Position numbers and translations under genes: made by a program. Below, in pieces: positions 1-7,945 of a stretch of 64,000 nt of DNA. The stretch comes from SAR202 cluster bacterium (GTDB lineage Bacteria; Chloroflexota; Dehalococcoidia; Lucifugimonadales; OSU-TB39), in assembly GCA_009392195.1 (NCBI GenBank), contig VFGY01000016.1:123025-187024 (forward strand). The letters run 5' to 3'. How positions within the stretch are numbered: position 1 is the stretch's first letter; each line of letters begins with the position of its first letter. The notes below the pieces were generated by a model. That model made no database searches. It saw only the letters and a program-made list of their open reading frames with translations, and had not been told where the DNA came from.

Positions 1-478
1 CCACACCTAAATCTATAGCTAATTCTTTACATCTTTCATTATCATATCCGAAAATATTTAGGCACATTAATCCAACAGTAGAAGCTACTCTATAACAATA
101 AAGTTTTAATTCTTCGAAGGTTTCAAATTTCACAAAATCTATGTCAGTTTCCATCCCCAGTAAAAGGTCTTCAAAATATAAAAGAGGGATTTCATATGTA
201 TTTATAACATCATGAACCGCCAACATTATTGAATTTTGATTAGTAGATTTGTTTTCTGGTTGTAGACTAAACCTAACCTCATCTACACCTCGTTTTTTCT
301 CTATGGGTTTGTCCGTATTGTCAACGATATCATCACACAACCTACAGAAAGCATATATTACATATATCGCTTTTCTTTTATGAGTCGGTAGTGTGCGTGA
401 CGCTAGGTAAAAACTCGTTGATTGTAACTTAACAAGTTTTTCACATTGGTTATAAGAATCAGCTAAAGCAGGTTTCAT
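1..478 (-). CDS. crtB: Squalene/phytoene synthase, partial (C-terminus beyond left edge)
   Basis: This is the first 159 residues of a trans-isoprenyl diphosphate synthase that joins two prenyl diphosphates head to head (phytoene or squalene/hydroxysqualene forming). The translation shows the first aspartate-rich site as YAFCRLCDDIVDN near residue 50 and the family motif YCYRVASTVGLM near residue 138, followed by the start of the region leading to the second metal site, which lies outside the window. The start is the ATG at 478. It lies downstream of a YjbQ protein and a polyprenyl diphosphate synthase on the same strand, so a carotenoid, retinal or hopanoid route is likely. The motifs do not decide between phytoene and squalene product; crtB is the tentative symbol. 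Confidence 0.85.
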   Translation of the reverse strand, partial: MKPALADSYNQCEKLVKLQSTSFYLASRTLPTHKRKAIYVIYAFCRLCDDIVDNTDKPIEKKRGVDEVRFSLQPENKSTNQNSIMLAVHDVINTYEIPLLYFEDLLLGMETDIDFVKFETFEELKLYCYRVASTVGLMCLNIFGYDNERCKELAIDLGV

Positions 479-545
479 TTAAACTAAATGTTACGTAGAT
501 GCCTTAAAGCATGAAATTAGTATTTTAATATTTTTGTGGATTTAA

Positions 546-1031
546 TCAAATTCCCATAATTTGCACAACGATTTCTCGCGGGGTTATTTTTGATTCATCG
601 AGTTCAACTACGAAAATACGTTGCCATTGTCCTAGTGTTAAAAGTCCATTTGCTACTGGGATTGTTTCACTACTACCAAGTATGAGATGTTGGCAGTGGG
701 AATGACCATTTGGAGGTTCTCCTTCATTCATGTTTACGGTCCTAATTGTGAAGTCATTATGCCCGTATCTTGAATTTTTTGGAGATAGTTTTTCTAACAA
801 ACTAGCCATATCATTTAAAAGCAGTGGTTCATTTTCTTGAATTACAATTGCAGATGTGGTGTGTCTTGAATATATGGTTATAGTGCCATCAGATATTTTT
901 GTGTTATCTACTATATCGATTATTTTCTCAGTTATGTCGATGAATTCTGGAGCTGATGAAGTATTAATTATGAGTGTTGATGTTTTTGATATAAATCCCT
1001 GTTTTAAGTCAGGTTCTTTATTTAAATTCAT
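546..1031 (-). CDS. YjbQ/UPF0047 family protein
   Basis: A 161-residue protein of the YjbQ (UPF0047) family, of which some members have weak thiamine-phosphate synthase activity; the physiological role is uncertain. The family core is visible: SRHTTSAIVIQENEP near residue 55, the histidine stretch NGHSHCQHLILGSSE near residue 108 and the closing GQWQRIFVVELD. These conserved histidines and glutamates form the presumed metal/active site. Length is slightly above the usual 130-140 because of an N-terminal extension of about 15 residues. It sits between a polyprenyl synthase (97 bp upstream) and a phytoene/squalene synthase (67 bp downstream), all on the minus strand, which suggests co-transcription but not necessarily a shared pathway. 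Confidence 0.85.
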   Translation of the reverse strand: MNLNKEPDLKQGFISKTSTLIINTSSAPEFIDITEKIIDIVDNTKISDGTITIYSRHTTSAIVIQENEPLLLNDMASLLEKLSPKNSRYGHNDFTIRTVNMNEGEPPNGHSHCQHLILGSSETIPVANGLLTLGQWQRIFVVELDESKITPREIVVQIMGI

Positions 1032-1127
1032 ATTTATTTCCTTAACAATCGCGAGGGTTGATTAAAATTTTCACAAACCCCACTATAACATCTAGTGAAG
1101 CTTGGGATAAAGTTTAAATATTGCAAA

Positions 1128-2207
1128 TTAATGTTGCCGTTGGGTTAAGAATAATGCAATCGATTCTATGTCTTTTCTGGATTCTTCTGGTATGGAAACG
1201 TTTTTTATGCTAGATAAGGCTTTTTGACAGTATGTTGTTGCTAAATCCAAGCAGCGCTCCTTGGTTTTTGATTGTTCCATTATATTCAGGATTTCATTCA
1301 AATCTTGGTTGGAAATCGTGTGTTTACTATATATATTTTCAATTATCTTTTGGTTTTTATTTGTAGTATTTGAATTTGTTAAAATGATAGGCAAGCTATT
1401 CTTTTTCCTTATTATATCTGCACCGACCGGTTTCCCTGTTTTTGATTCTTTACCCCATATACCCAGTATATCGTCGGTTATTTGGAATACAGCTCCTAAA
1501 TATTTCCCGAAATCATTGAAAGCTTTTAATTTGTTTTGGTTTTCTGTTGCTAAAATCACACCTATGTTTATTGCTGCAGTTATTAATGCTCCTGTTTTTT
1601 TTGAAATCATTTCCAAATAAAGCTGTTTTGTTAATGATGTTTCGCCTTCATATTTTATATCTAAATATTGCCCTTCAATCATTTCTAGACACGCTTGGGT
1701 TAAAATAGAATTGACTCTTAAGCATTTGTTTGTCGGCACGCCAGTTTCCATTAATTTATTCATTGTGATATCGGCAATTATCCGTAAATTATTTCCAGCT
1801 ATTAATGCTTTCGGATTACCCCATAAAGCCCATATGGTGGGTCTATTGTGTCTTAATTCATCTTTATCCTGTATGTCGTCATGGATTAAAGAAAAGTTAT
1901 GTATTAATTCAAGTGGTATAGCTGCTGGCATTACTTGTTCAACATTACCCCCTGCAGCATCACATGCCAGGACACATAGGATTGGTCGTAATGCCTTGCC
2001 CGATATGGGTTTATTTGTTGGTTGTCCAGTAGAGTCTGTCCACCCAAGAAAATATTTCAACATAGTATTGATTTTTGTTTCGTTATTGGGAAATTGATGT
2101 TGCATCATCGAACTAACTTGTGCGTGATATTTTGAAAATATATTTGTTACGCGTTTTTCGGAATCTGAATACATCCAACTATTTTCACTTGAACTTTTTC
2201 GATACAC
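1128..2207 (-). CDS. Polyprenyl diphosphate synthase (GGPP-synthase type)
   Basis: A 359-residue trans-prenyltransferase that elongates allylic diphosphates with isopentenyl diphosphate. The first aspartate-rich motif is LIHDDIQDKDELRHNRPT around residues 107-124, the conserved GKALRP is near residue 70, and the second aspartate-rich motif appears as ITDDILGIWG near residue 242. The start used is GTG at 2207, preceded by AGGA at a suitable distance; a later ATG exists 11 codons in. The first motif has the short DDxxD form used by bacterial farnesyl/geranylgeranyl synthases, and chain length cannot be fixed from sequence alone. As first gene of the minus-strand isoprenoid group it probably supplies substrate to the phytoene/squalene synthase at the left edge. 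Confidence 0.88.
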   Translation of the reverse strand: MYRKSSSENSWMYSDSEKRVTNIFSKYHAQVSSMMQHQFPNNETKINTMLKYFLGWTDSTGQPTNKPISGKALRPILCVLACDAAGGNVEQVMPAAIPLELIHNFSLIHDDIQDKDELRHNRPTIWALWGNPKALIAGNNLRIIADITMNKLMETGVPTNKCLRVNSILTQACLEMIEGQYLDIKYEGETSLTKQLYLEMISKKTGALITAAINIGVILATENQNKLKAFNDFGKYLGAVFQITDDILGIWGKESKTGKPVGADIIRKKNSLPIILTNSNTTNKNQKIIENIYSKHTISNQDLNEILNIMEQSKTKERCLDLATTYCQKALSSIKNVSIPEESRKDIESIALFLTQRQH

Positions 2208-2327
2208 TAAATATTCCTAATATCAAATTTATGTTGTCTTTGGTTCCGTTTTTAGGATAATAATCCACAGTATATATTTGGAAAACGATGTTGTCCAAAA
2301 TCAAAGTTTTATATAGTGAATAATCTG

Positions 2328-2357
2328 TTGTATATGATTAAAAGTTTGTGTTATATT
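2328..2357 (+). promoter_or_regulatory. Candidate sigma-70 promoter of the nuo operon
   Basis: TTGTAT at 2328-2333 and TATATT at 2352-2357 are separated by 18 bp, 13 bp upstream of the nuoA start. It lies in the intergenic region divergent from the polyprenyl synthase. The match is moderate and no clear ribosome site precedes nuoA, so the leader is short. Confidence 0.35.
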
Positions 2358-2370
2358 TCAACCTGCTTAT

Positions 2371-2775
2371 ATGATGGAAAATTTTGATGAGTATTATCGC
2401 CAATATGGCCTTATAACAATCTTTTTGGCAATATCAATATCTGTGCCAGTGGGTATGATGTTGTTGTCTTGGGTTTTCTCCTTGATAGGGGTAAGACCTA
2501 GTGTCCCCAGTTCCGTAAAACAGAGCATATACGAATGCGGGTTTGAAACCGTGTCGGGGATGTGGGAAAGGTTCAATTTCAGGTTTTACAGTTTTGCGAT
2601 ATTATTCGTTTTGTTTGATGTTGAAGCGATTTTTCTATTTCCTTGGGCTGCCCAATTTGGATATTTGTCTAAGGAATTTGGTCTTTACATATTATTAGAG
2701 ATGTTGGTTTTTATAGCGATTTTATTTTTTGGTTGGTTATATGCTTGGAAAAGAGGAGATCTTGAATGGACATAA
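2371..2775 (+). CDS. nuoA: NADH-quinone oxidoreductase subunit A
   Basis: NuoA, a 134-residue inner-membrane subunit of complex I with three transmembrane helices (about residues 15-38, 72-95 and 102-125). The family signature is the loop [11 protein letters not shown] followed by [24 protein letters not shown]; the acidic pair in the second helix lies along the quinone/proton path. It is the first gene of the operon and its 3' end overlaps nuoB by 10 bp, implying coupled translation. Two adjacent ATGs occur at the start (2371 and 2374); the first is used. Confidence 0.96.
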   Translation: MMENFDEYYRQYGLITIFLAISISVPVGMMLLSWVFSLIGVRPSVPSSVKQSIYECGFETVSGMWERFNFRFYSFAILFVLFDVEAIFLFPWAAQFGYLSKEFGLYILLEMLVFIAILFFGWLYAWKRGDLEWT

Positions 2776-3392
2776 ACTCTGGCCCTTATAATGGATCCCA
2801 ATACGAATATGTAGAAAAAAGTTCAGAAGAACTAGATAAGTCAGAAGGTGAATACATAGATTTTCTCAAAACAAATCGATTAAATCCGATCCCTGCTTTG
2901 GGCGATGTGATATCTAAAGAAGAATCGGAGGAAATTGATAGGAATATACTTTTAACTACATTTGACTCCTTAGTAGGATGGGCTAACAAATCATCTGTTT
3001 GGCCGCTCTCATTTGGATTAGCTTGCTGTGCTTTTGAAATGATGGCTAGTGCTATGTCTAGATTTGATCTTTCTAGATTCGGAATGGAAGTATTTAGGAC
3101 ATCGCCACGACAAGCTGATTTAATGATTGTAGCAGGTACTGTTACTTGGAAGATGGCACCAGCTATTGAAAGGATTTATGAACAAATGGCTGACCCAAAG
3201 TGGGTTATTTCAATGGGTGTTTGTGCTACTAGCGGTGGTCCATACTTTGGTTCATATAGTGTTGTGCCTGGAGTAAATAAAATTGTACCTGTTGATGTTT
3301 ACGTCCCTGGTTGTCCTCCTCGTCCAGACGCATTGATTTACGGGATAATGCAATTACATGAAAAGATTCAAAAGGCCTCTAAACTTAAATGA
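2766..3392 (+). CDS. nuoB: NADH-quinone oxidoreductase subunit B
   Basis: NuoB carries the terminal iron-sulfur cluster N2 that passes electrons to quinone at the peripheral-arm/membrane junction. The four cluster cysteines are visible: the tandem pair in LACCAFEMM (residues 87-88), one in [10 protein letters not shown] (153) and one in [14 protein letters not shown] (183). The protein has 208 residues, with an acidic N-terminal extension of about 60 residues that is variable in the family. The start ATG lies inside nuoA, a 10-bp overlap typical of this operon. It is followed after 23 bp by nuoC. Confidence 0.97.
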   Translation: MDINSGPYNGSQYEYVEKSSEELDKSEGEYIDFLKTNRLNPIPALGDVISKEESEEIDRNILLTTFDSLVGWANKSSVWPLSFGLACCAFEMMASAMSRFDLSRFGMEVFRTSPRQADLMIVAGTVTWKMAPAIERIYEQMADPKWVISMGVCATSGGPYFGSYSVVPGVNKIVPVDVYVPGCPPRPDALIYGIMQLHEKIQKASKLK

Positions 3393-3415
3393 ATTAAAGG
3401 TGCCCTTAAACAAAA

Positions 3416-3859
3416 ATGACCAAGAATTTAACAGGTAAAGAAATATCAACCAAACTCAGCGGATTAGGTGATTTTAATGAATTCGATGATGTATCGGTCT
3501 GGCTTCCTAAAAAACATATTTTCAAAGCATGTGAGTTTTTGAAGAATGACGACGAATCTAAGTTTATATTTTTGAGGGCGATTTCGGCTGTAGATTACGT
3601 TGAGTATTTTGAAATTGTGTACCATTTAGTTTCATTAGAATTTAATAATTCATGTATTTTGAAAACAAAATGTTACGGAAGAGAAGATGCATTTTTACCA
3701 TCAGTGACAAGTTTGTGGAATGGAGCGGATTTACAAGAGAGAGAGATTTGGGACCTTATGGGTGTTAGATTTGAAGGACACCCTAATATGAAAAGGATTT
3801 TATTGTGGGAAGGATTTGAAGGACACCCTTTAAGAAAAGATTTTACAGAGTCAACTTAG
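3416..3859 (+). CDS. nuoC: NADH-quinone oxidoreductase subunit C
   Basis: NuoC (30-kDa subunit family), 147 residues, a peripheral-arm subunit without cofactor that packs against NuoD. The family signature is seen near the C-terminus: LWNGADLQEREIWDLMGVRFEGHPNMKRILL then FEGHPLRKDF, listed here in parts because of its length. It is a separate gene, not fused to nuoD as in gamma-proteobacteria. The stop is 8 bp from the nuoD start. The C-terminus ends soon after the LRKDF motif, so this is a short, minimal version. Confidence 0.95.
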   Translation: MTKNLTGKEISTKLSGLGDFNEFDDVSVWLPKKHIFKACEFLKNDDESKFIFLRAISAVDYVEYFEIVYHLVSLEFNNSCILKTKCYGREDAFLPSVTSLWNGADLQEREIWDLMGVRFEGHPNMKRILLWEGFEGHPLRKDFTEST

Positions 3860-3867
3860 GAAAATAA

Positions 3868-4971
3868 ATGCCTATAGAAACGAAACCAATAACTATTAAC
3901 CTCGGGCCGCAACATCCCAGCACCCATGGTGTTTTTAGATTGAGGGTAACTCTCGATGGAGAACAAGTAATTGACGTTGAACCGGTTTTTGGTTATATGC
4001 ACCGTGGAAGTGAAAAACTTGCTGAACAAAGATCATATACCCAAATAGTAACGTTGACTGATCGGCTTGATTGGGTGTCGAGTATGAGCAACAACCTTGC
4101 ATATGTTAGGTCTGTAGAAAAATTAGCGGGAATTGAAGTACCAATAAGAGCGCAATATATAAGAGTGATATCAGCTGAATTACAAAGGATAGCTAGCCAT
4201 TTGGTTGCTACCGGATTTTTCCTTCAAGAACTTGGGGTATTTGGCACTACACTGATGTACTGTTTTAGAGAAAGAGAGCGAATTCTTGATTTATTTGAGA
4301 TGTTATGCGGGGCAAGGATGACGTTAAGTTATATGAGACCGGGTGGTGTTACGCAAGATGCTCCTGACGTTTTTTGGAAGGGACTCGATCGATTTGTTAA
4401 TGACATGCCAGGCTATGCAGATGAATTGGAGAGCATGATTAATGACAATGAAGTAGTACTAGCTAGAACGAAGGGCATAGGAATTATTGAAAAAGACCGT
4501 GCAATTGATTCATCAGTCACTGGACCTATATTAAGAGCAACTGGAGTTAAATGGGATTTGAGAAAGTCTGATCCATATGAAGTGTATTCGGATATGGATT
4601 TTGATGTCCCTGTAGGCTCTACAGGCGATACCTACGACCGTTATTTAGTAAGAATCAAAGAAGTAAGGGAAAGTCTCAAGATTATAAAAGAATGTGTCAA
4701 ACGTATTGAACCAGGTTTGGTACGTACTGAAACTAATTATTTTGTCAGGCCTCCAGTGGGAGAAGTTTATTCTTCGATAGAAGGGCCAAAAGGCGAGTTA
4801 GGTTTTTATCTTGTTAGTAATGGAGATATAGCTCCCTATCGTTGCAAAATCAGGTCCCCCTCTTTTATTAATTTGACAGTGTTGAAGGAAATACTTACTG
4901 GTGGTAAGTTTGCGGATTTAATTGTAGTATTCGGTAGCTTTGATGTAGTGATGGGGGAAGTTGATAGATGA
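3868..4971 (+). CDS. nuoD: NADH-quinone oxidoreductase subunit D
   Basis: NuoD (49-kDa subunit), 367 residues, forms the quinone-binding cavity with NuoB. It is related to the large subunit of NiFe hydrogenases but has lost the metal cysteines. Visible motifs are LGPQHPSTHGVFRL at residues 12-25 (the histidine loop), FGYMHRGSEKLAE, the SHLVATG segment near 110, and the C-terminal FGSFDVVMGEVDR. AGGA lies just before the ATG. The stop overlaps the nuoH start by 4 bp (ATGA). In operons encoding the full 14-subunit enzyme, nuoE, nuoF and nuoG usually lie between nuoD and nuoH; here they are absent. Confidence 0.97.
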   Translation: MPIETKPITINLGPQHPSTHGVFRLRVTLDGEQVIDVEPVFGYMHRGSEKLAEQRSYTQIVTLTDRLDWVSSMSNNLAYVRSVEKLAGIEVPIRAQYIRVISAELQRIASHLVATGFFLQELGVFGTTLMYCFRERERILDLFEMLCGARMTLSYMRPGGVTQDAPDVFWKGLDRFVNDMPGYADELESMINDNEVVLARTKGIGIIEKDRAIDSSVTGPILRATGVKWDLRKSDPYEVYSDMDFDVPVGSTGDTYDRYLVRIKEVRESLKIIKECVKRIEPGLVRTETNYFVRPPVGEVYSSIEGPKGELGFYLVSNGDIAPYRCKIRSPSFINLTVLKEILTGGKFADLIVVFGSFDVVMGEVDR

Positions 4972-6173
4972 TTGATTTTAATACAATTAACGATTTAATT
5001 AATGGTTTTATATCAGAAGATCTAGCTTGGTTAGGATATGCCGTTTCAGGGTTTATTTACGCGTTTATGATAATAAACCTTGTAGTAATGACAACAGCTC
5101 TATATATATGGTTTGAAAGACGTGCGATGGCGAGATTCCAATCGCGTTTAGGACCGAATAGATGGGGTCCTTTTGGATTGTTACAGCCTATAGCTGATGT
5201 ATTGAAACTACTAGCTAAAGAAGATGTTATACCTGCTGTTGCTGATAAAAAATTATTTACACTTGCCCCAATCATTTTGTTATTTCCAGCGTTAATTGTT
5301 TTCAGTGTAATACCCTTATCTAAAGATTCATTTCTTGGCGGGTTAAATGTGGGTGTTTTATTTATATTGGGTGTGACTGGAATTAATACCATAGCAATTT
5401 TAATGGCTGGTTGGAGTTCTAGAAACAAATATGCACTGTTGGGTGCGATGCGTGGAGTGGCGATGCTCATCAGTTATGAAGTACCAATGGTTATAACTTT
5501 GCTTGGTGCTGTTTTGATGGCTGGCTCCATTTCTCTTTCTGGGATTGTAGAAAGCCAGTCCGTATGGTTTATTATTACTCAACCATTGGGTTTTCTTGTA
5601 TTTATAATAGCTGCTTCGGCTGAAATGAGCAGAGCTCCTTTTGATATGATTGAATCAGAGTCCGAGTTAGGCTCTGGATACCATACTGAATACAGTGGTA
5701 TTAAGTTTGGTATATTGCAATTGGCTGAATTTATGGCGCCTATCGTAACAGCAGTTTTAGTAACTGTTTTATTCCTCGGAGGAGCGAAATCTCATTTTGG
5801 TATTCCAGGTCAATTTTGGTTTGTATTTAAAGTGTTTTCGGTTGTGTTCGCATTATTATGGGTTAGAGTAACGTTACCGCGATTACGAGTAGATCAGATA
5901 ATGGCATTTGCTTGGAAAGGCTTGTTGCCGATGGCAATAATTAATACTTTAGTGATAGCGATTGAAATTTATTTGTTTAATGATTCTGTAGGTGCTGTCC
6001 CAAGCATTAAAACTCAATATCTACTAATAATGGCTGTAATTAATTGGGTTATAGCGGGTTTAACCGTTTATTTGATATCCCGCTTGATGATTAAATCAAA
6101 TGATAGAGACCCTCTTTCTGAAGAATATGAGGATACTACTGGAACGGTTTTAAATAAGGAGAGTGTAGTTTAA
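4968..6173 (+). CDS. nuoH: NADH-quinone oxidoreductase subunit H
   Basis: NuoH, 401 residues, the eight-helix membrane subunit that links the quinone site to the proton channels. Recognisable segments are WFERRAMARFQSRLGPNRWGPFGLLQPIAD near residue 48 (in parts), the acidic quinone-cavity loop SAEMSRAPFDMIESESELG near 216, and GYHTEYSGIKFG. The C-terminal tail after the last helix is hydrophilic and about 30 residues long. It starts by a 4-bp overlap with nuoD and ends 1 bp before nuoI. Many helices are predicted from runs such as VMTTALYIWF and VIFSVIPL. Confidence 0.97.
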   Translation: MIDFNTINDLINGFISEDLAWLGYAVSGFIYAFMIINLVVMTTALYIWFERRAMARFQSRLGPNRWGPFGLLQPIADVLKLLAKEDVIPAVADKKLFTLAPIILLFPALIVFSVIPLSKDSFLGGLNVGVLFILGVTGINTIAILMAGWSSRNKYALLGAMRGVAMLISYEVPMVITLLGAVLMAGSISLSGIVESQSVWFIITQPLGFLVFIIAASAEMSRAPFDMIESESELGSGYHTEYSGIKFGILQLAEFMAPIVTAVLVTVLFLGGAKSHFGIPGQFWFVFKVFSVVFALLWVRVTLPRLRVDQIMAFAWKGLLPMAIINTLVIAIEIYLFNDSVGAVPSIKTQYLLIMAVINWVIAGLTVYLISRLMIKSNDRDPLSEEYEDTTGTVLNKESVV

Positions 6174-6174
6174 T

Positions 6175-6846
6175 ATGTATGGTTTTGGTGTAATAAAAGC
6201 CTTTTCAATTACTCTCAAGAATTTCTTGATTCCAAGTAGGATGTTTACTCACCATCAATATCCTGATCGCAAGTTAGGTCCTTTGGATTTGGCAAAACAA
6301 GCTGATAAAAATATTTTACTTTATGCTCTTAAAAATCCCAAAAATATAATAAAGTCACTACTTGGATTGGTAGTCCAATCTGACAAATTCCCACAGCATG
6401 CACGATTCAGAGGCCAAGAATTTGCTTGGTATGAACAAAGATGCACTGGGTGTGCCAGTTGTGCGAAGTATTGTCCTCTTGGAATTATAGAAATAGTTAC
6501 AGAACGTAGTGGTGATTATTTGCAAGATGGTGAAAAATATAAGATTGATGTATTTGATATAGATATTGGTAGATGTATGTTTTGTGGGCTGTGTGTCGAG
6601 GCCTGTCCTTATGATGCTTTACATATGGGTAGTGGATTTGAGGAAGGTGTTTATGATCGACAAAATCTTATTGTCGATGTAGAAAAGTTGAAAAAATCCA
6701 CTAAACACCCGAGTGCATGGTTTAGACCACAATTGAATGAGGAAAGTTATAACCCACAAGGAAATGATCCACTTGAATGGAGTCAGGTTGGAAGACATGT
6801 TAGACCTTCTTCAAAAGACCAACAGGGTAAATGGGCGGATCGTTAA
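6175..6846 (+). CDS. nuoI: NADH-quinone oxidoreductase subunit I
   Basis: NuoI, 223 residues, holds two [4Fe-4S] clusters (N6a and N6b) that relay electrons to NuoB. Both CxxCxxCxxxCP motifs are intact: CTGCASCAKYCP (Cys 90, 93, 96, 100) and CMFCGLCVEACP (Cys 134, 137, 140, 144). A hydrophilic C-terminal extension of about 60 residues follows. It overlaps nuoJ by one base (TAATG). With NuoE/F/G missing from the cluster, this ferredoxin-like subunit would be the outermost electron acceptor of the encoded complex, as in the 11-subunit archaeal and plastid-type enzymes. Confidence 0.97.
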   Translation: MYGFGVIKAFSITLKNFLIPSRMFTHHQYPDRKLGPLDLAKQADKNILLYALKNPKNIIKSLLGLVVQSDKFPQHARFRGQEFAWYEQRCTGCASCAKYCPLGIIEIVTERSGDYLQDGEKYKIDVFDIDIGRCMFCGLCVEACPYDALHMGSGFEEGVYDRQNLIVDVEKLKKSTKHPSAWFRPQLNEESYNPQGNDPLEWSQVGRHVRPSSKDQQGKWADR

Positions 6847-7373
6847 TGGGTACTATTGAATCTACTATAGTTGTTGACATGGCTTTTTATGTTTTGAGTA
6901 TTATCGTATTAGCTGGTGCGATTGGAGTTGTAACTACCAAGAGTGTTTTTAGGGCGGGAATTATGTTGATAGCTTCATTCTTGGGTGCAGCTGGACTATT
7001 TATATTACTTAGAGCAGAATTTATAGGTGTGGTACAAATATTAATTTATGTCGGAGCAATATCAGTATTGTTATTGTTTGGAACGCTTATGACTCGAGAT
7101 GTTGAGTATGCTAGTTTAACCAATAATAAGAAAATTCCTGGCATAGCAATATGTGGTGTTTTACTTGCTGTATTTATATTTGTAATTCTTACATCTAAAT
7201 TAGATATCCAAATTATAAGTGGAACTGGAGGAGACGATTCTTATGTAAATGCTATTCCATATTTAGCTGAACTGCTTATGAATGAATTTGTAATTGTTTT
7301 TGAAATAGTATCTGTTTTGTTGTTAAGTGCCATTATAGGTGGGTTGATGCTAGTTAGGGAGAATAAAAGTTGA
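6846..7373 (+). CDS. nuoJ: NADH-quinone oxidoreductase subunit J
   Basis: NuoJ, about 175 residues with five transmembrane helices. The conserved segment QILIYVGAISVLLLFGTLMTRD near residue 65 (helix 3, with the pi-bulge that controls proton coupling) is present in parts. I prefer the ATG at 6846, which overlaps the nuoI stop as TAATG and is preceded by GGGCGGA; an in-frame ATG at 6831 would add five residues. The stop overlaps the TTG start of nuoK. Confidence 0.94.
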   Translation: MGTIESTIVVDMAFYVLSIIVLAGAIGVVTTKSVFRAGIMLIASFLGAAGLFILLRAEFIGVVQILIYVGAISVLLLFGTLMTRDVEYASLTNNKKIPGIAICGVLLAVFIFVILTSKLDIQIISGTGGDDSYVNAIPYLAELLMNEFVIVFEIVSVLLLSAIIGGLMLVRENKS

Positions 7374-7702
7374 ATCTAGAGAACTTTCTTTTATTAAGTG
7401 CTATTTTATTTTCAATTGGACTATATGCTGTTATATCAAAAAAGAATCTGATAATTGTATTGATGGGACTAGAATTAATGTTTAATGCGATAAACATTAG
7501 TGCAGTGGCATTTTCTCGATACATTACACCATACAGCCAATTAGATGGGCTAAGTAATACGTTTTTAGTAGGGCAGGTATTTACGTTATTCATAATTACT
7601 GTGTCGGCTGCTGAAGTGGCGCTCGGTGTAGCTATAGTTTTCGCTTTTTATAGGAACAAGAAATTAATTTCTGTCGAAAATGCAAATATCCTAAAAAATT
7701 AA
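7370..7702 (+). CDS. nuoK: NADH-quinone oxidoreductase subunit K
   Basis: NuoK, 110 residues, three transmembrane helices, a relative of MrpC antiporter subunits. The signature ILMGLELMFNAINI near residue 26 contains the conserved helix-2 glutamate, and SAAEVALGVAIVFAFYR contains the second conserved glutamate. The start is TTG at 7370, which overlaps the nuoJ stop as TTGA; no ATG is available close by that would keep the first helix. The gene is followed after 45 bp by a small extra gene rather than directly by nuoL. Confidence 0.95.
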   Translation: MNLENFLLLSAILFSIGLYAVISKKNLIIVLMGLELMFNAINISAVAFSRYITPYSQLDGLSNTFLVGQVFTLFIITVSAAEVALGVAIVFAFYRNKKLISVENANILKN

Positions 7703-7747
7703 GTTATATATGTTTAAGAGGAATCAATATCTTGAAGAGAATTTATA

Positions 7748-7942
7748 ATGTGGGTTGATTATATTTTCGTGAATAATTTAATGATAGCAACTATGTGGAA
7801 AGATGTGTTGGAAGGGGACGGATTACCGACACATATATTGCCAACTGGTAATATACTCGATTGGTCTGAGACGGTTCCATTTAGAGTTTTAGTTCCCAAA
7901 GGTAGAGAACATGTTGCGGATGAGATAATTAGGAAGCTATAA
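7748..7942 (+). CDS. Small DUF2007-like protein inside the nuo operon
   Basis: A 64-residue soluble protein encoded between nuoK and nuoL, in the same direction and ending 3 bp before nuoL, so it is surely co-transcribed. The pattern NNLMIATMWKDVLEGDGLPTHIL then VLVPKGREHVADEIIRKL resembles DUF2007 (putative signal-transducing, PII-like fold): a helix that selects which of two copies is read, a glycine-turn, a strand and a final helix. That assignment is by eye and tentative. GAAGAG lies 7 bp before the ATG. No cysteines, so it is not an electron-transfer subunit; a role in assembly or regulation of complex I is only an inference from position. Confidence 0.65.
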   Translation: MWVDYIFVNNLMIATMWKDVLEGDGLPTHILPTGNILDWSETVPFRVLVPKGREHVADEIIRKL

Positions 7943-7945
7943 GTT

